From Desulfobacteraceae bacterium (GTDB lineage: Bacteria > Desulfobacterota > Desulfobacteria > Desulfobacterales > JAABTS01), in NCBI GenBank assembly GCA_011389735.1, contig JAABTS010000046.1, positions 1 through 36,169 of the forward strand: a DNA stretch of 36,169 nt, in the 5' to 3' direction. The notes beneath the pieces are model-generated. The model did not search any database. It was not told where the DNA came from and worked only from the letters and a program-made list of their open reading frames with translations. Numbering within the stretch: the stretch's first letter is position 1; each line of letters starts with the position of its first letter. This document shows positions 6,037 to 14,174 of this stretch, piece after piece. Both the position numbers and the translations under genes were made by a program.

Positions 6037-6942
6037 ATGTTCAAAAGATTGTTTGGAAGAATAACCGGTGTGGTTGCGGGATTGTTGATGGGGGCGATTT
6101 TGGTTTTTACGCCGGTGTTTCCCGTGTGGGGGGTCGAGCCGGGCGGCGGATCTTCCTGTGACTATCCGATTGAAAGCAAGATGAATGTCCGGGATGTGTT
6201 CCGGATTTCGATGGGCGGCGGCGATTCCACTTTTTTTTACACGATTCAGGCGGGGTCTGAATTGGGGCGGAAAGCGGCCTGCCATAAAATCCGAACACTC
6301 CGGAACTCCGGTTATCCCGCCTTTATATCCTATGATCATATATCGCATCGATGGCGGGAAGCGAAGCGGCCGTTCAAAGGGTATGCAATACACACCGCAT
6401 CGTTCGCCGATGTTGAAAACGCCCGTACAATGATCGGCCGGCTCGAATCCAAGGGATTTCCCGCATTTTCAAGGTATATCGAAACGAAATCTTCCAAGGG
6501 CTGGAACCGTGTATACGCCGGTTATTACAAGGATCGGCGGGCTGCATCCCAGGCTTCCGGGGAGCTGAAACAGAAAGGATTTGACTACGCCGCTCCTGTG
6601 TCGTTTCAGGAGCCTTTGTTCAATATTTGTATCGGTCATTTTTCCGGTTTTCAAGACGCCCGAACCGCTGAATCCGAATTGAACCGGGACGGTATCGCCA
6701 ATACGACCCTGAAAAGAAATCCTTACGCCGTTCAAATCGGTTCATTTGAAACTGAAATGGAGCTTCACCGCATTATGGAGAAACTACGGGAAAAAGGCTG
6801 GGCCGCCTATATTTTGCCTCACCGGATAAGGCCTGAAAGAAAGAGGGTTTTGGCGGGCGCTTTCAGAGAAAAAGAAACGGCGGCCCGTTTGATCGAGTTG
6901 TTGAAAACGGACGGATTTGATCCGAAACTGGTTATTCGCTAA
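6037..6942 (+). CDS. Exported protein with several SPOR-like repeats
   Basis: The 301-residue protein starts with a clear hydrophobic segment (about residues 9-32), then a short Gly/Ser linker. The rest is repeats of the SPOR pattern (Y-x-I/V-Q-x-G-x-F, a helix, L-x-x-x-G-F/Y-x-A): FYTIQAGSELGRKAAC, YAIHTASFADVENAR, RVYAGYYKDRRAASQ, FNICIGHFSGFQDAR, YAVQIGSFETEMELH and VLAGAFREKETAARL. SPOR domains bind denuded peptidoglycan at division sites. This number of units is unusual, since most SPOR proteins have one. ATG at 6037 is chosen so the signal segment is N-terminal; ribosome site weak. It heads the operon with the lipoprotein and Tol-like genes, suggesting a periplasmic wall-contacting component. 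Confidence 0.7.
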   Translation: MFKRLFGRITGVVAGLLMGAILVFTPVFPVWGVEPGGGSSCDYPIESKMNVRDVFRISMGGGDSTFFYTIQAGSELGRKAACHKIRTLRNSGYPAFISYDHISHRWREAKRPFKGYAIHTASFADVENARTMIGRLESKGFPAFSRYIETKSSKGWNRVYAGYYKDRRAASQASGELKQKGFDYAAPVSFQEPLFNICIGHFSGFQDARTAESELNRDGIANTTLKRNPYAVQIGSFETEMELHRIMEKLREKGWAAYILPHRIRPERKRVLAGAFREKETAARLIELLKTDGFDPKLVIR

Positions 6943-6968
6943 GTTAAAACGATACATGCAGGAACTGA

Positions 6969-7640
6969 ATGAAACCGAGATATCTATTTCAAACGCTTTT
7001 AGTTACGGCTATGGGATTGCAGCTCGCATGCACGCAAAATATTCATCTGGTGAAGGCCCGTGACGGCGAGTTTCCAGGATATTCATACGATGTGGTCGCC
7101 ATTGATAAGAACGCCGGGGAAGAGGCCGGCATGGGGAAGGACACTCCCTTGATCATCGATCCGGAAACTACCGATATTCGGCTCAACCTGATCGGGCTGG
7201 GCGATCCAATGGCGCTGTCCCATGTGGATACGGCCGGAAAGGAGGCGTATATTCGATCCGTAACGGAGACGGTAAGAAGTTTTGCGCAGGTGGCGGAGGC
7301 CGCATACGGGTCCGGAGACGGGTCCGGCCGGGAGCGGTTTAGAACGGAAACAAACGTATATCTGGGGCTGTACGTGGATTCGCTGTTAAAGGATTTAAAG
7401 GGGGACCTCAGCCCGGAGGCGGATACGGAGGCGGCCCGTCTATATCTGGAATCCGTCCGGTTATGCCGGAATATCGGAAACACCGGCAAGGCTGTTACAT
7501 ATTTGAATCTGTTCGAAAAACGTTACGGCGGAACTCCGGAGGCCGTTGCTCGATCAATCGGGGCCCTGAATCCGTCATCGACGGATATTGTCGACTCATA
7601 CCGCCTTCTCAAAGGCAATCTCGGGGGCTCCACAGAATAA
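6969..7640 (+). CDS. Predicted lipoprotein of the Tol-like operon
   Basis: The 223-residue protein has a short basic N-terminus and a hydrophobic stretch ending in LQLAC, a weak lipobox with Cys at residue 21. It is therefore probably lipid-anchored in the outer membrane or periplasm. The mature part is mostly helical from about residue 85 on (TVRSFAQVAEAAYG, DTEAARLYLESVRLC, KAVTYLNLFEKRYG), with a TPR-like feel but no definite repeat. It lies 26 bases after the SPOR protein and 41 bases before the TolQ-like gene. No Pal/OmpA peptidoglycan-binding signature is present, so it is not Pal. Function unknown; an envelope partner of the downstream proton channel is inferred. Confidence 0.65.
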   Translation: MKPRYLFQTLLVTAMGLQLACTQNIHLVKARDGEFPGYSYDVVAIDKNAGEEAGMGKDTPLIIDPETTDIRLNLIGLGDPMALSHVDTAGKEAYIRSVTETVRSFAQVAEAAYGSGDGSGRERFRTETNVYLGLYVDSLLKDLKGDLSPEADTEAARLYLESVRLCRNIGNTGKAVTYLNLFEKRYGGTPEAVARSIGALNPSSTDIVDSYRLLKGNLGGSTE

Positions 7641-7681
7641 ACACATCATTTACGAGACGATTCAATCGGTAGAAAACCATT

Positions 7682-8395
7682 ATGGACGCCATCAACAACT
7701 TTTTCAGCGTATTTGCGGACGCGGTCATCAACGCGTTGACGATTTTTTTAAACACCTATTCCGGAACCTTGCAGGGGCTTATGTTTCTTATTCTGGCCTG
7801 GATTTTTATGTCGGCGATGCTCAAATGTTTCCAGGCTGTCCGCCGTTTAGCGCCGGTTCGATCCGATGAGATTGAAAAACGGAATTTGTTTCTGGATCAT
7901 GGGGATCAAACGCCGCTTGCGATATCTGCGGCGTCTTTCTTTGTGAAGTCCAGAAGTCATTATCAGCAGGCTGTTGCATCAAAAGAAATTCTAAACCGCC
8001 AGACGCCTCCTGACGAATATGTCAGGGACGCGGCCTTTCAGTACAGCAAGCGGTTTTTCGAGGAAAAATATTTGGAACCGATTTCCATGACGGCCAACTT
8101 GTTGCCGCCTCTGGGATTTATCGGCACCATTATCGGGATGGCGGCGCATTTCATCACCAGTACGGGCGGTATTGACACTCAGGCGACCGCATCCGGAATA
8201 GCGATGGCCTTATACACCACATTGATCGCCCTTGCCGGATTCACAATGATCGAATTTATTAAAAAGATCTGTTATACGGCGTCCCAGAAACGAATCGCCG
8301 AGGGACTGGACGCGGTGGCCGAAAACGGGATTCCTGAGACCCGGACGGCGCCGGGAGTTCAGTTTCAAATTCAGGGGGCGCGAAGCGGATCATGA
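7682..8395 (+). CDS. MotA/TolQ/ExbB-like proton channel subunit
   Basis: The 237-residue protein has three membrane segments at about residues 29-50, 137-160 and 172-196. The order is TM1, a large cytoplasmic loop, then TM2 and TM3, the TolQ/ExbB plan. TM2 contains LLPPLGFIGTIIGM and TM3 contains GIAMALYTTLIALAG, matching the family's conserved Pro/Gly and Thr positions that line the proton path. Such proteins form a pentamer around a dimer of an ExbD/TolR-type protein and use the proton-motive force in the inner membrane. The next gene, overlapping by four bases, is that partner. The sequence is diverged, so I do not call it tolQ or exbB. Confidence 0.8.
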   Translation: MDAINNFFSVFADAVINALTIFLNTYSGTLQGLMFLILAWIFMSAMLKCFQAVRRLAPVRSDEIEKRNLFLDHGDQTPLAISAASFFVKSRSHYQQAVASKEILNRQTPPDEYVRDAAFQYSKRFFEEKYLEPISMTANLLPPLGFIGTIIGMAAHFITSTGGIDTQATASGIAMALYTTLIALAGFTMIEFIKKICYTASQKRIAEGLDAVAENGIPETRTAPGVQFQIQGARSGS

Positions 8396-8880
8396 GAGTC
8401 GAGCGGAATCAGGCATGGCTCTTTGCGTTTACGGATCTGGCGTTTTTGTTATTGATCAGCATTAGCCTGATACCGGATAAGCCTGAAACGCTTGCCTTGG
8501 ATCTGTCCAAAATGAATGTTCCCGCCGTGGCCGATAACAGGGGCGCTAGCCCGGCGCTTGAATCCGACGCCGTATGGCGGTTATGGATATATCCGCGTTC
8601 CGAAGCGCATCCCGCTCCTTTTAAACTGGAACAGGCGGCGCCTGGAGCGGATTCCGAAAATGTTTTGTTTTCCCGGTATATTTCCCGGAAGGCCCTGGCC
8701 GGGGATTTGGCCGCCCTGAAATCGCAAATGAGAACAAAACCGTTGTTAATTCCGGAAAAAACGTCCTATAGCGAGGATTTGCTGTTTGCGGCGTCGGCGC
8801 TGGGCCGCGTATGGGACGGCGCCGGCCGGGCGGACTCGGCCGTCAAAGTCGAGAAAACGAAAAACGTAAGGGCTGAGTGA
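8392..8880 (+). CDS. ExbD/TolR-like single-pass protein
   Basis: The 162-residue protein has one N-terminal membrane segment (about residues 9-27, WLFAFTDLAFLLLISISL). Asp15 lies inside it, as the essential protonated Asp does in ExbD/TolR (their LxDVxFLLL pattern). The rest would be periplasmic and ends with LLIPEKTSYSEDLLFAASAL, similar in place to the ExbD/TolR C-terminal strand-helix. The ATG overlaps the TGA of the TolQ-like gene (ATGA), and its own stop overlaps the next start. It should form the rotor/plug of the proton channel. The periplasmic domain is unlike standard TolR and has a ~70-residue region I cannot place. Confidence 0.7.
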   Translation: MRVERNQAWLFAFTDLAFLLLISISLIPDKPETLALDLSKMNVPAVADNRGASPALESDAVWRLWIYPRSEAHPAPFKLEQAAPGADSENVLFSRYISRKALAGDLAALKSQMRTKPLLIPEKTSYSEDLLFAASALGRVWDGAGRADSAVKVEKTKNVRAE

Positions 8881-10130
8881 TGTTTTCCGATCACTATGGA
8901 TACGGATGGGGAGCGGGAAAGATTGGAATGCCGAGGGGCGTCCGGCTTTCGCCGGGCGCGGCCGATGTCTGTCCCGCTTTTTTGACCGCCGCACGGCGCA
9001 TTGTGGTCAAGGATACAAATAGGGCGGGCGTGATCTTGATTTTTCTGGCAGCGGTTCTTTGTATTTTGATTGTCGCGCGAAACCCCCTTGTGCGGCCGCC
9101 TCGAACGAATCCTCCCGAAATTGCGGGCGGACCTACGATGATCCGGATACCAGATCCGGTCGCGGACGCCGTTACGGCCCCTGAACGGCAACAGGCGAAG
9201 CCCGCAGCCGTTGAAAAACCGCCCCGGCCGGAGGCGGTAAAGCGATATTCCGCGGATACCATACGGCCGGTTCTTGTTCATAAAACGGAACCTGAATCCC
9301 GAGCGGTTCCGGCAATTTCAAAACCGGCCGAACCGGAGACGAACCCCAAAACCTCCGAAACTTCCGACCTGCCGGAGCCGGACATAAAACATCGGAACAC
9401 CGCCGTAGCATCGAATCGCTACTATCCGCGTTCCGCTCACGCCTCGTTGTCGGCTTCCAAAGATAAAAAAGCCCAAACGACGCTCATACCTGTTTCAGTT
9501 TCACAAGCCGGGCTCCGGCTCGTTGATCGAAAACGGCGTGATGTATCCGGAAACGGGCCTCCGGCCCGGTTTCAAAACAAATCGATTCCGGTTGAACCCA
9601 ATGAAAGAATCGATTTCTCCAAACCTCGGATAAAACAAGACATATACTCCGGAAATTTTTCACCTGACGCGTCCCTGAACCGGCCGGGGATTGCCCAGGA
9701 AGGGATGGAGACGGACCGGACCGGATCGACCGTTCGTTTGAAACCGGTTTTTGGAGGTGAGACGAAAAGAAATTTCGGGAAAAGGGACGGGAGTATATCA
9801 GGCAGTTCCCGGAGCGCCGCCGGATGGGGAGGCGCTGAGACTCTGTTCCGGGGCGCCGGCGCTGAAATAAGCCCCGTTTTTCCATTGACGGCATTGAAGG
9901 TCTGCGCTGAACCGGACAGGGAATTCAAATTGCGAAATCGACTGGCTTCCATTTTGGACGGGCCCGGGACGTATGAATCCGGAGATCTGATGTTCCGATT
10001 CAAAGGAACCGCCACGGCCTATTCCCTGGATGTCGAAATTATTGGGGCCGGCGAGGCGGTCGAATCCATCGCCGACAGGTGCGAGGCTCTTGAATCCGCT
10101 ATCCGGTGCGTCCTGAACGATAACCGCTGA
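8880..10130 (+). CDS. TonB/TolA-like single-pass periplasm-spanning protein
   Basis: The 416-residue protein has an N-terminal cytoplasmic stretch, one membrane segment at about residues 49-66 (GVILIFLAAVLCILIVA), and then about 250 residues rich in Pro, Lys, Glu, Arg and Ser. A compact C-terminal region (about 335-416) carries GDLMFRFKGTATAYSLDVEIIG. This is the layout of TonB/TolA: anchor, extended linker, small C-terminal domain. ATG at 8880 overlaps the upstream TGA (TGATG). The TolQ/R-like pair directly before it supports a force-transducing role. The cytoplasmic extension before the membrane segment is longer than usual for TonB. No known TonB C-terminal motif is seen. Confidence 0.6.
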   Translation: MFSDHYGYGWGAGKIGMPRGVRLSPGAADVCPAFLTAARRIVVKDTNRAGVILIFLAAVLCILIVARNPLVRPPRTNPPEIAGGPTMIRIPDPVADAVTAPERQQAKPAAVEKPPRPEAVKRYSADTIRPVLVHKTEPESRAVPAISKPAEPETNPKTSETSDLPEPDIKHRNTAVASNRYYPRSAHASLSASKDKKAQTTLIPVSVSQAGLRLVDRKRRDVSGNGPPARFQNKSIPVEPNERIDFSKPRIKQDIYSGNFSPDASLNRPGIAQEGMETDRTGSTVRLKPVFGGETKRNFGKRDGSISGSSRSAAGWGGAETLFRGAGAEISPVFPLTALKVCAEPDREFKLRNRLASILDGPGTYESGDLMFRFKGTATAYSLDVEIIGAGEAVESIADRCEALESAIRCVLNDNR

Positions 10131-10151
10131 CAAATCAAAAGGAGTTGATTC

Positions 10152-12203
10152 TTGAAAAAATATCTTGTCTGTTTACCGCTTTTATGGGTGTTTGTTCTGA
10201 GTTCGCCGGCGGCCGGAAAATCAGATCCGGAACAATGGGGGCGGATTATGGATGTGGCGCATAAATTCACCTGGTATCCCCGGGAAAATCTTCTCGATCT
10301 TTTAGAACGTTATACTCTGGAATTCGGTTGCGGATTGGACGTGTATTGCGCATCGATGGTCGAACGGATGACCGGAGGGCGGACGTTTCCGGACGGCGTC
10401 ATCGATCCCGGCGCATTTGTTTCCGGGAACCCTCGGGAGTCTTATTATCGGCTGGCGATGGGGCAGTTCAGCCTGTACCTGGCCGGCGGGAACCCGGTTC
10501 ATTTAACCAATGCGCAACTGGTCATGTCGCCTTTGGCGAACCGGATTTCGTTGCCCCGGTTTCAGTTCTGGGATTGTCTGATTCGCGCGCACGCCGGATT
10601 GATCGAGAGAAACCGGGAAAAATTCATGTCCTCGGTCTTTGATATCTGGCAAAACATTATCTTGAAACAGGAAGCTGAAAAACTTTTGACGGATACGGCG
10701 TTTGCGGGCGATTTGCCGTATCTGTACGAAAATCTGGCGTCGTTGGTCATGCAGAAGGGCGTTATTGACGCCGGATTGACGGGTTTGGATCCGCTGTCGG
10801 TTATTATTCTGGATATCAAGGACCGATTGAGCCTGGGAACAGGTTATAAAAACTGGGTTCAGGCGATCGCGGAACGATTGAACGGTTTGAAATCCGATAA
10901 TTGTAATCTCAATTTCGCCGTGGAGATCGTCGAAGGCGTGTCCAGCCGCCACGATTTCGAGGATGCAACGGATCAGAAATCCCTGGAAACCGCCTATGCA
11001 AATACAACAAAATATTTTGTAAGGGCCGCGAATTCCGCAAAAACCGGAAAAGGCAAATCAGCCGTGCTGACATTGCGTATCGGATTTGCACACTATGCAT
11101 TGCAGCGTATGATCGACGGGGACGCCGCGATGGCCGATTCCGCTCGATTTGCGGATCTTCCCGGCGAAGCGGCGTCCCTGACCCGTGAAGCGCTTGAGTT
11201 GTACCGTTCCCTGGCCACGCCTCGCATTCAGGCGGGAGACTTTAAAAAACACGGATTTTTCAGCGAAGAGAACTATATCGAAGCGATGCATCAGTTGTGG
11301 GACGCAGCCGCAAAGCTTCTTGTTGTTCGATCCGATTATCGCAGAACGAAGGGTGCGCGGGGCAAGGCCTCGAATTTCGGATTGATCGAAAAGCCCCTGA
11401 CGGATTATCTGACGCTGTTTGAAGAATACGCTGTCCGCGATCAGGCCGTGGTGCCGGACAACGCTTATTTTCTGGCGGCTTATGTATCCGGAGAGCTGGC
11501 CGGGCTATATCGCAAAGCCGCTTCCAACAGTTCGGACATTTTGATCAATGACCTGGCGATGGCCAGACAGCTTCAGTCCATAGAAATCTATCCCCTTGAA
11601 ATGTACGGAATTCTTTATCTGGCCAATCAGGCGGTTCAGGAGCGGCGGATCAACATGTATTTGAAATACGCCTGCGGAGTCGCTTCCCTGTTTCGCGGCC
11701 TCAATATGGATACGGACACAATTTCGGCTGGATCTGAATTTTCCGAAATACCGGTCATGATTAAAACCGTCTTGCCTGATTTGATCGATCACGCGCCGGT
11801 TCTCGTGGAATTTCTCGACGATCCGGACGAATCAGGCGAGCCGCTTGTCCGGAAAGCGCTGGTCATGTCGGCGCTGCTGGCGAAAACAGGAAAGAAAAGA
11901 GGGCAGGAAATCGCCGAGGGGCTTTTGAGCGCCGTAGCCGGACGGCGGTTTCCGGGGCCTGCCGGAAATACGCACGTCGTACTGAGGGATGTGCTTCCCG
12001 AAGATTTTTACGACGCCGCTGAATCGATTTCCGAACGGGATTATGCGGCTACAGGGACCAAATTGACCTACATGCTTTACGGAACCATCAGCCATGAGGT
12101 ACATGCGTTTATCCGTAAAATGTTTTATAAAATTTCATATCCGGATCATATCTATCCCAGGCTCATGGATCAATCCGGAACCTGGCGGCCGATATTTGAA
12201 TAG
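10152..12203 (+). CDS. Large exported protein of the Tol-like operon, function unknown
   Basis: The 683-residue product has a signal peptide (KKYLVCLPLLWVFVLSSPAAG, cleavage about residue 22). The start is TTG at 10152, supported by AAAAGGAGT eight bases upstream. The mature part is almost wholly helical with no membrane segments, and is rich in Leu/Ala helices such as EAASLTREALELYRSLA and NDLAMARQLQSIEIY. This is consistent with an alpha-solenoid periplasmic or surface protein. It follows the TonB-like gene by 21 bases and precedes the decarboxylase gene by 28 bases. I recognise no domain. As the largest member of the operon it may be the substrate-handling or structural component of the energised system. 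Confidence 0.65.
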   Translation: MKKYLVCLPLLWVFVLSSPAAGKSDPEQWGRIMDVAHKFTWYPRENLLDLLERYTLEFGCGLDVYCASMVERMTGGRTFPDGVIDPGAFVSGNPRESYYRLAMGQFSLYLAGGNPVHLTNAQLVMSPLANRISLPRFQFWDCLIRAHAGLIERNREKFMSSVFDIWQNIILKQEAEKLLTDTAFAGDLPYLYENLASLVMQKGVIDAGLTGLDPLSVIILDIKDRLSLGTGYKNWVQAIAERLNGLKSDNCNLNFAVEIVEGVSSRHDFEDATDQKSLETAYANTTKYFVRAANSAKTGKGKSAVLTLRIGFAHYALQRMIDGDAAMADSARFADLPGEAASLTREALELYRSLATPRIQAGDFKKHGFFSEENYIEAMHQLWDAAAKLLVVRSDYRRTKGARGKASNFGLIEKPLTDYLTLFEEYAVRDQAVVPDNAYFLAAYVSGELAGLYRKAASNSSDILINDLAMARQLQSIEIYPLEMYGILYLANQAVQERRINMYLKYACGVASLFRGLNMDTDTISAGSEFSEIPVMIKTVLPDLIDHAPVLVEFLDDPDESGEPLVRKALVMSALLAKTGKKRGQEIAEGLLSAVAGRRFPGPAGNTHVVLRDVLPEDFYDAAESISERDYAATGTKLTYMLYGTISHEVHAFIRKMFYKISYPDHIYPRLMDQSGTWRPIFE

Positions 12204-12231
12204 CGGCCCATTGTATGATACGGAACCGGTT

Positions 12232-13878
12232 GTGAACAAAAAATATCAAACAATTATCAGCACGGATGCGGAAAAAAGCGGCCTGGTCGCTAATTGGGAG
12301 ACGCTCCAGAGAATTTTCATTCGTCCGGAAAACGAGGCGTCCCGGATCGCTCTGGTGAAATACATGGAACAGATTCTGTTCGGCCTGCATGATTTTTTGC
12401 AAAAACATGTGGGGATCACCCGTGAGGCCGGACTCAGACAATTGTCCGACCGGTTCAAGAACAGCGCCATCGGAAAGCATCCGGAAAAAAAACTGGCGGA
12501 CGTGATCCAGGGAATTATCGAAGACATCGCGCCTCACGCAGTCAATGTGGCATCGCCCTATTTTATCGGCCATATGACGTCCGCCATACCCTTTTTTATG
12601 GTGCATCTGGCCACCATCGTTTCGGCGCTGAACCAGAACGTGGTCAAGCTGGAGACGTCAAAGATCGTTTCCGTTCTGGAACGGCAGGTGCTGGCGAAAA
12701 TTCATCGTATTATTTACGATTTTAGCGAGGACTTTTACGATTTTCATATACAACGGCCGGAAAGTACACTGGGCAGTTTTGTGGAGGACGGAACCCTGGC
12801 GAATTTGACGGCGTTATGGGTCGCACGCAATCGATGTTTCCCCCCCGGGCCCGGATTTGAAGGCGTGGAAGCTGAAGGCGTGGCGGCGGCTTTCCGGGCG
12901 CATCAGGTGGATCGATGCGTCATCCTGGTTTCGCGCCTGGGGCATTACTCCTTGGAAAAAGCCTGCGGGGTCTTGGGAATTGGAAACGGGAACATCATAC
13001 CGGTGGATATCGACGCGGACAATCGGATGGATATCGGCGCGTTGAAACGGGAAATCGCCGTGATCCGGAATCAGAGCCCCGGCGTTAAAATACTTGCGGT
13101 GGTCGGGATTGCGGGAACCACTGAAACGGGAACCGTTGATCCGCTTGGTGAAATCGCCGATGTTTGCCGCACCCACGGCGTTCATTTCCATGTGGACGCG
13201 GCCTGGGGCGGACCTGTGCGGTTGTCCGACAAATATAGAACCTTATTGAACGGTGTCGAAAAGGCCGATTCCGTGACCATTGACGGCCATAAACAGTTCT
13301 ATATGCCCATGAGCTGCGGCATGGTGTATTTCAAGGATCCTCAGGCGATGGATTCGGTCGCCTATCACGCCGCGTATATCGCCAGGCCGGGGTCGGTGGA
13401 TCTGGGCATCCGTTCCCTGGTCGGTTCGCGAAGCGCCGTGTCTCTGATACTGGGATCAGCCATTGAAATCATGGGACGGAAAGGATACGCCCTGCTGATC
13501 GACCACGGCATTGAAACGGCTGCGGCCTTCGCCGAGCTTATCAAGCGGAGGCCTCTTTTCGAACTGGTCACGCCTCCCGAATTGAATATTTTGACATACC
13601 GTATATTTCCCGGCCCTTTGAAGCAGGAATGGCGATCCACCGGGCTCGAAAAACGGAAACAATTGACTCGAAAACTGAACCATATCAATATCACTGTTCA
13701 AAGAATGCAGAGGGAGGCCGGGAACAGCTTTGTGTCCCGAACCACGCTACGCAGATCCGGCGCGGACGATATCGTGGTTCTGAGAAGCGTTATCATGAAT
13801 CCCCTGACGAACATGGCTGTATTGACGGATATTTTGAACGAACAGGAATATTTATACCATCGCCTTCCGGAAACTTGA
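12232..13878 (+). CDS. panP: PLP-dependent group II decarboxylase, PanP-like (putative aspartate 1-decarboxylase)
   Basis: The 548-residue protein is a fold-type I PLP enzyme. HFHVDAAWGG contains the Asp (about 322) that contacts the pyridine nitrogen, and TIDGHKQFYMPMSCG contains the Schiff-base Lys (about 354). VEDGTLANLTALWVARN and VVGIAGTTETGTVDPL are substrate and cofactor loop motifs of the glutamate/aspartate decarboxylase group. Overall length and the N-terminal FIRPEN region fit PanP, which makes beta-alanine from aspartate for pantothenate and CoA. Related glutamate or tyrosine decarboxylases remain possible. GTG at 12232 is used; TTG at 12211 is an alternative, and neither has a strong ribosome site. 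It follows the envelope operon by 28 bases. Confidence 0.75.
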   Translation: MNKKYQTIISTDAEKSGLVANWETLQRIFIRPENEASRIALVKYMEQILFGLHDFLQKHVGITREAGLRQLSDRFKNSAIGKHPEKKLADVIQGIIEDIAPHAVNVASPYFIGHMTSAIPFFMVHLATIVSALNQNVVKLETSKIVSVLERQVLAKIHRIIYDFSEDFYDFHIQRPESTLGSFVEDGTLANLTALWVARNRCFPPGPGFEGVEAEGVAAAFRAHQVDRCVILVSRLGHYSLEKACGVLGIGNGNIIPVDIDADNRMDIGALKREIAVIRNQSPGVKILAVVGIAGTTETGTVDPLGEIADVCRTHGVHFHVDAAWGGPVRLSDKYRTLLNGVEKADSVTIDGHKQFYMPMSCGMVYFKDPQAMDSVAYHAAYIARPGSVDLGIRSLVGSRSAVSLILGSAIEIMGRKGYALLIDHGIETAAAFAELIKRRPLFELVTPPELNILTYRIFPGPLKQEWRSTGLEKRKQLTRKLNHINITVQRMQREAGNSFVSRTTLRRSGADDIVVLRSVIMNPLTNMAVLTDILNEQEYLYHRLPET

Positions 13879-13904
13879 TTTTTAGAAGCTATAGAATGAT
13901 CAGG

Positions 13905-13965
13905 CGTCTGCCGCCCAGTGAAATTTATTTTTGAAAACCGGTGTCTGAAAACATGACGCCATTCG
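13905..13965. repeat. Half copy of the palindromic intergenic repeat
   Basis: GCCGCCCAGTGAAATTTA followed by TTTTTGAAAACCGGTGT resembles the right arm of the repeat at 30391-30569 (CGCAGTGAAATTTAATTTC, then a purine-rich stretch and CCTGTA). Only one arm is present. It lies just after the decarboxylase stop and could help terminate the operon. Confidence 0.4.
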
Positions 13966-13975
13966 ACGGCAAGGG

Positions 13976-14000
13976 TTGACAATTTTAATTTCGCTCCCAT
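13976..14000 (+). promoter_or_regulatory. Candidate heat-shock (sigma-32-like) promoter of htpG
   Basis: TTGACA at 13976 is followed after 13 bases by TCCCAT at 13995 and then TTT. The sigma-32 pattern is CTTGAA, 13-15 bases, CCCCATnT, so the -10 box fits well and the -35 moderately. A leader of about 165 bases would precede the htpG start. No CIRCE inverted repeat was seen. Confidence 0.4.
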
Positions 14001-14174
14001 TTTTTATATCAAATTTAAGTGTGCAAAATATAAACCATACACCGCCATAGCCGTTCAGATATTAAATTCCGATGTGTTATCGGCTGGAGACCTATGAATT
14101 GTATGATCCTCCTTCGATCCTCATGGAATATAGTATCAGGAAACCTGCAAGGCGAATGCAAAAGGGAGAAAATT

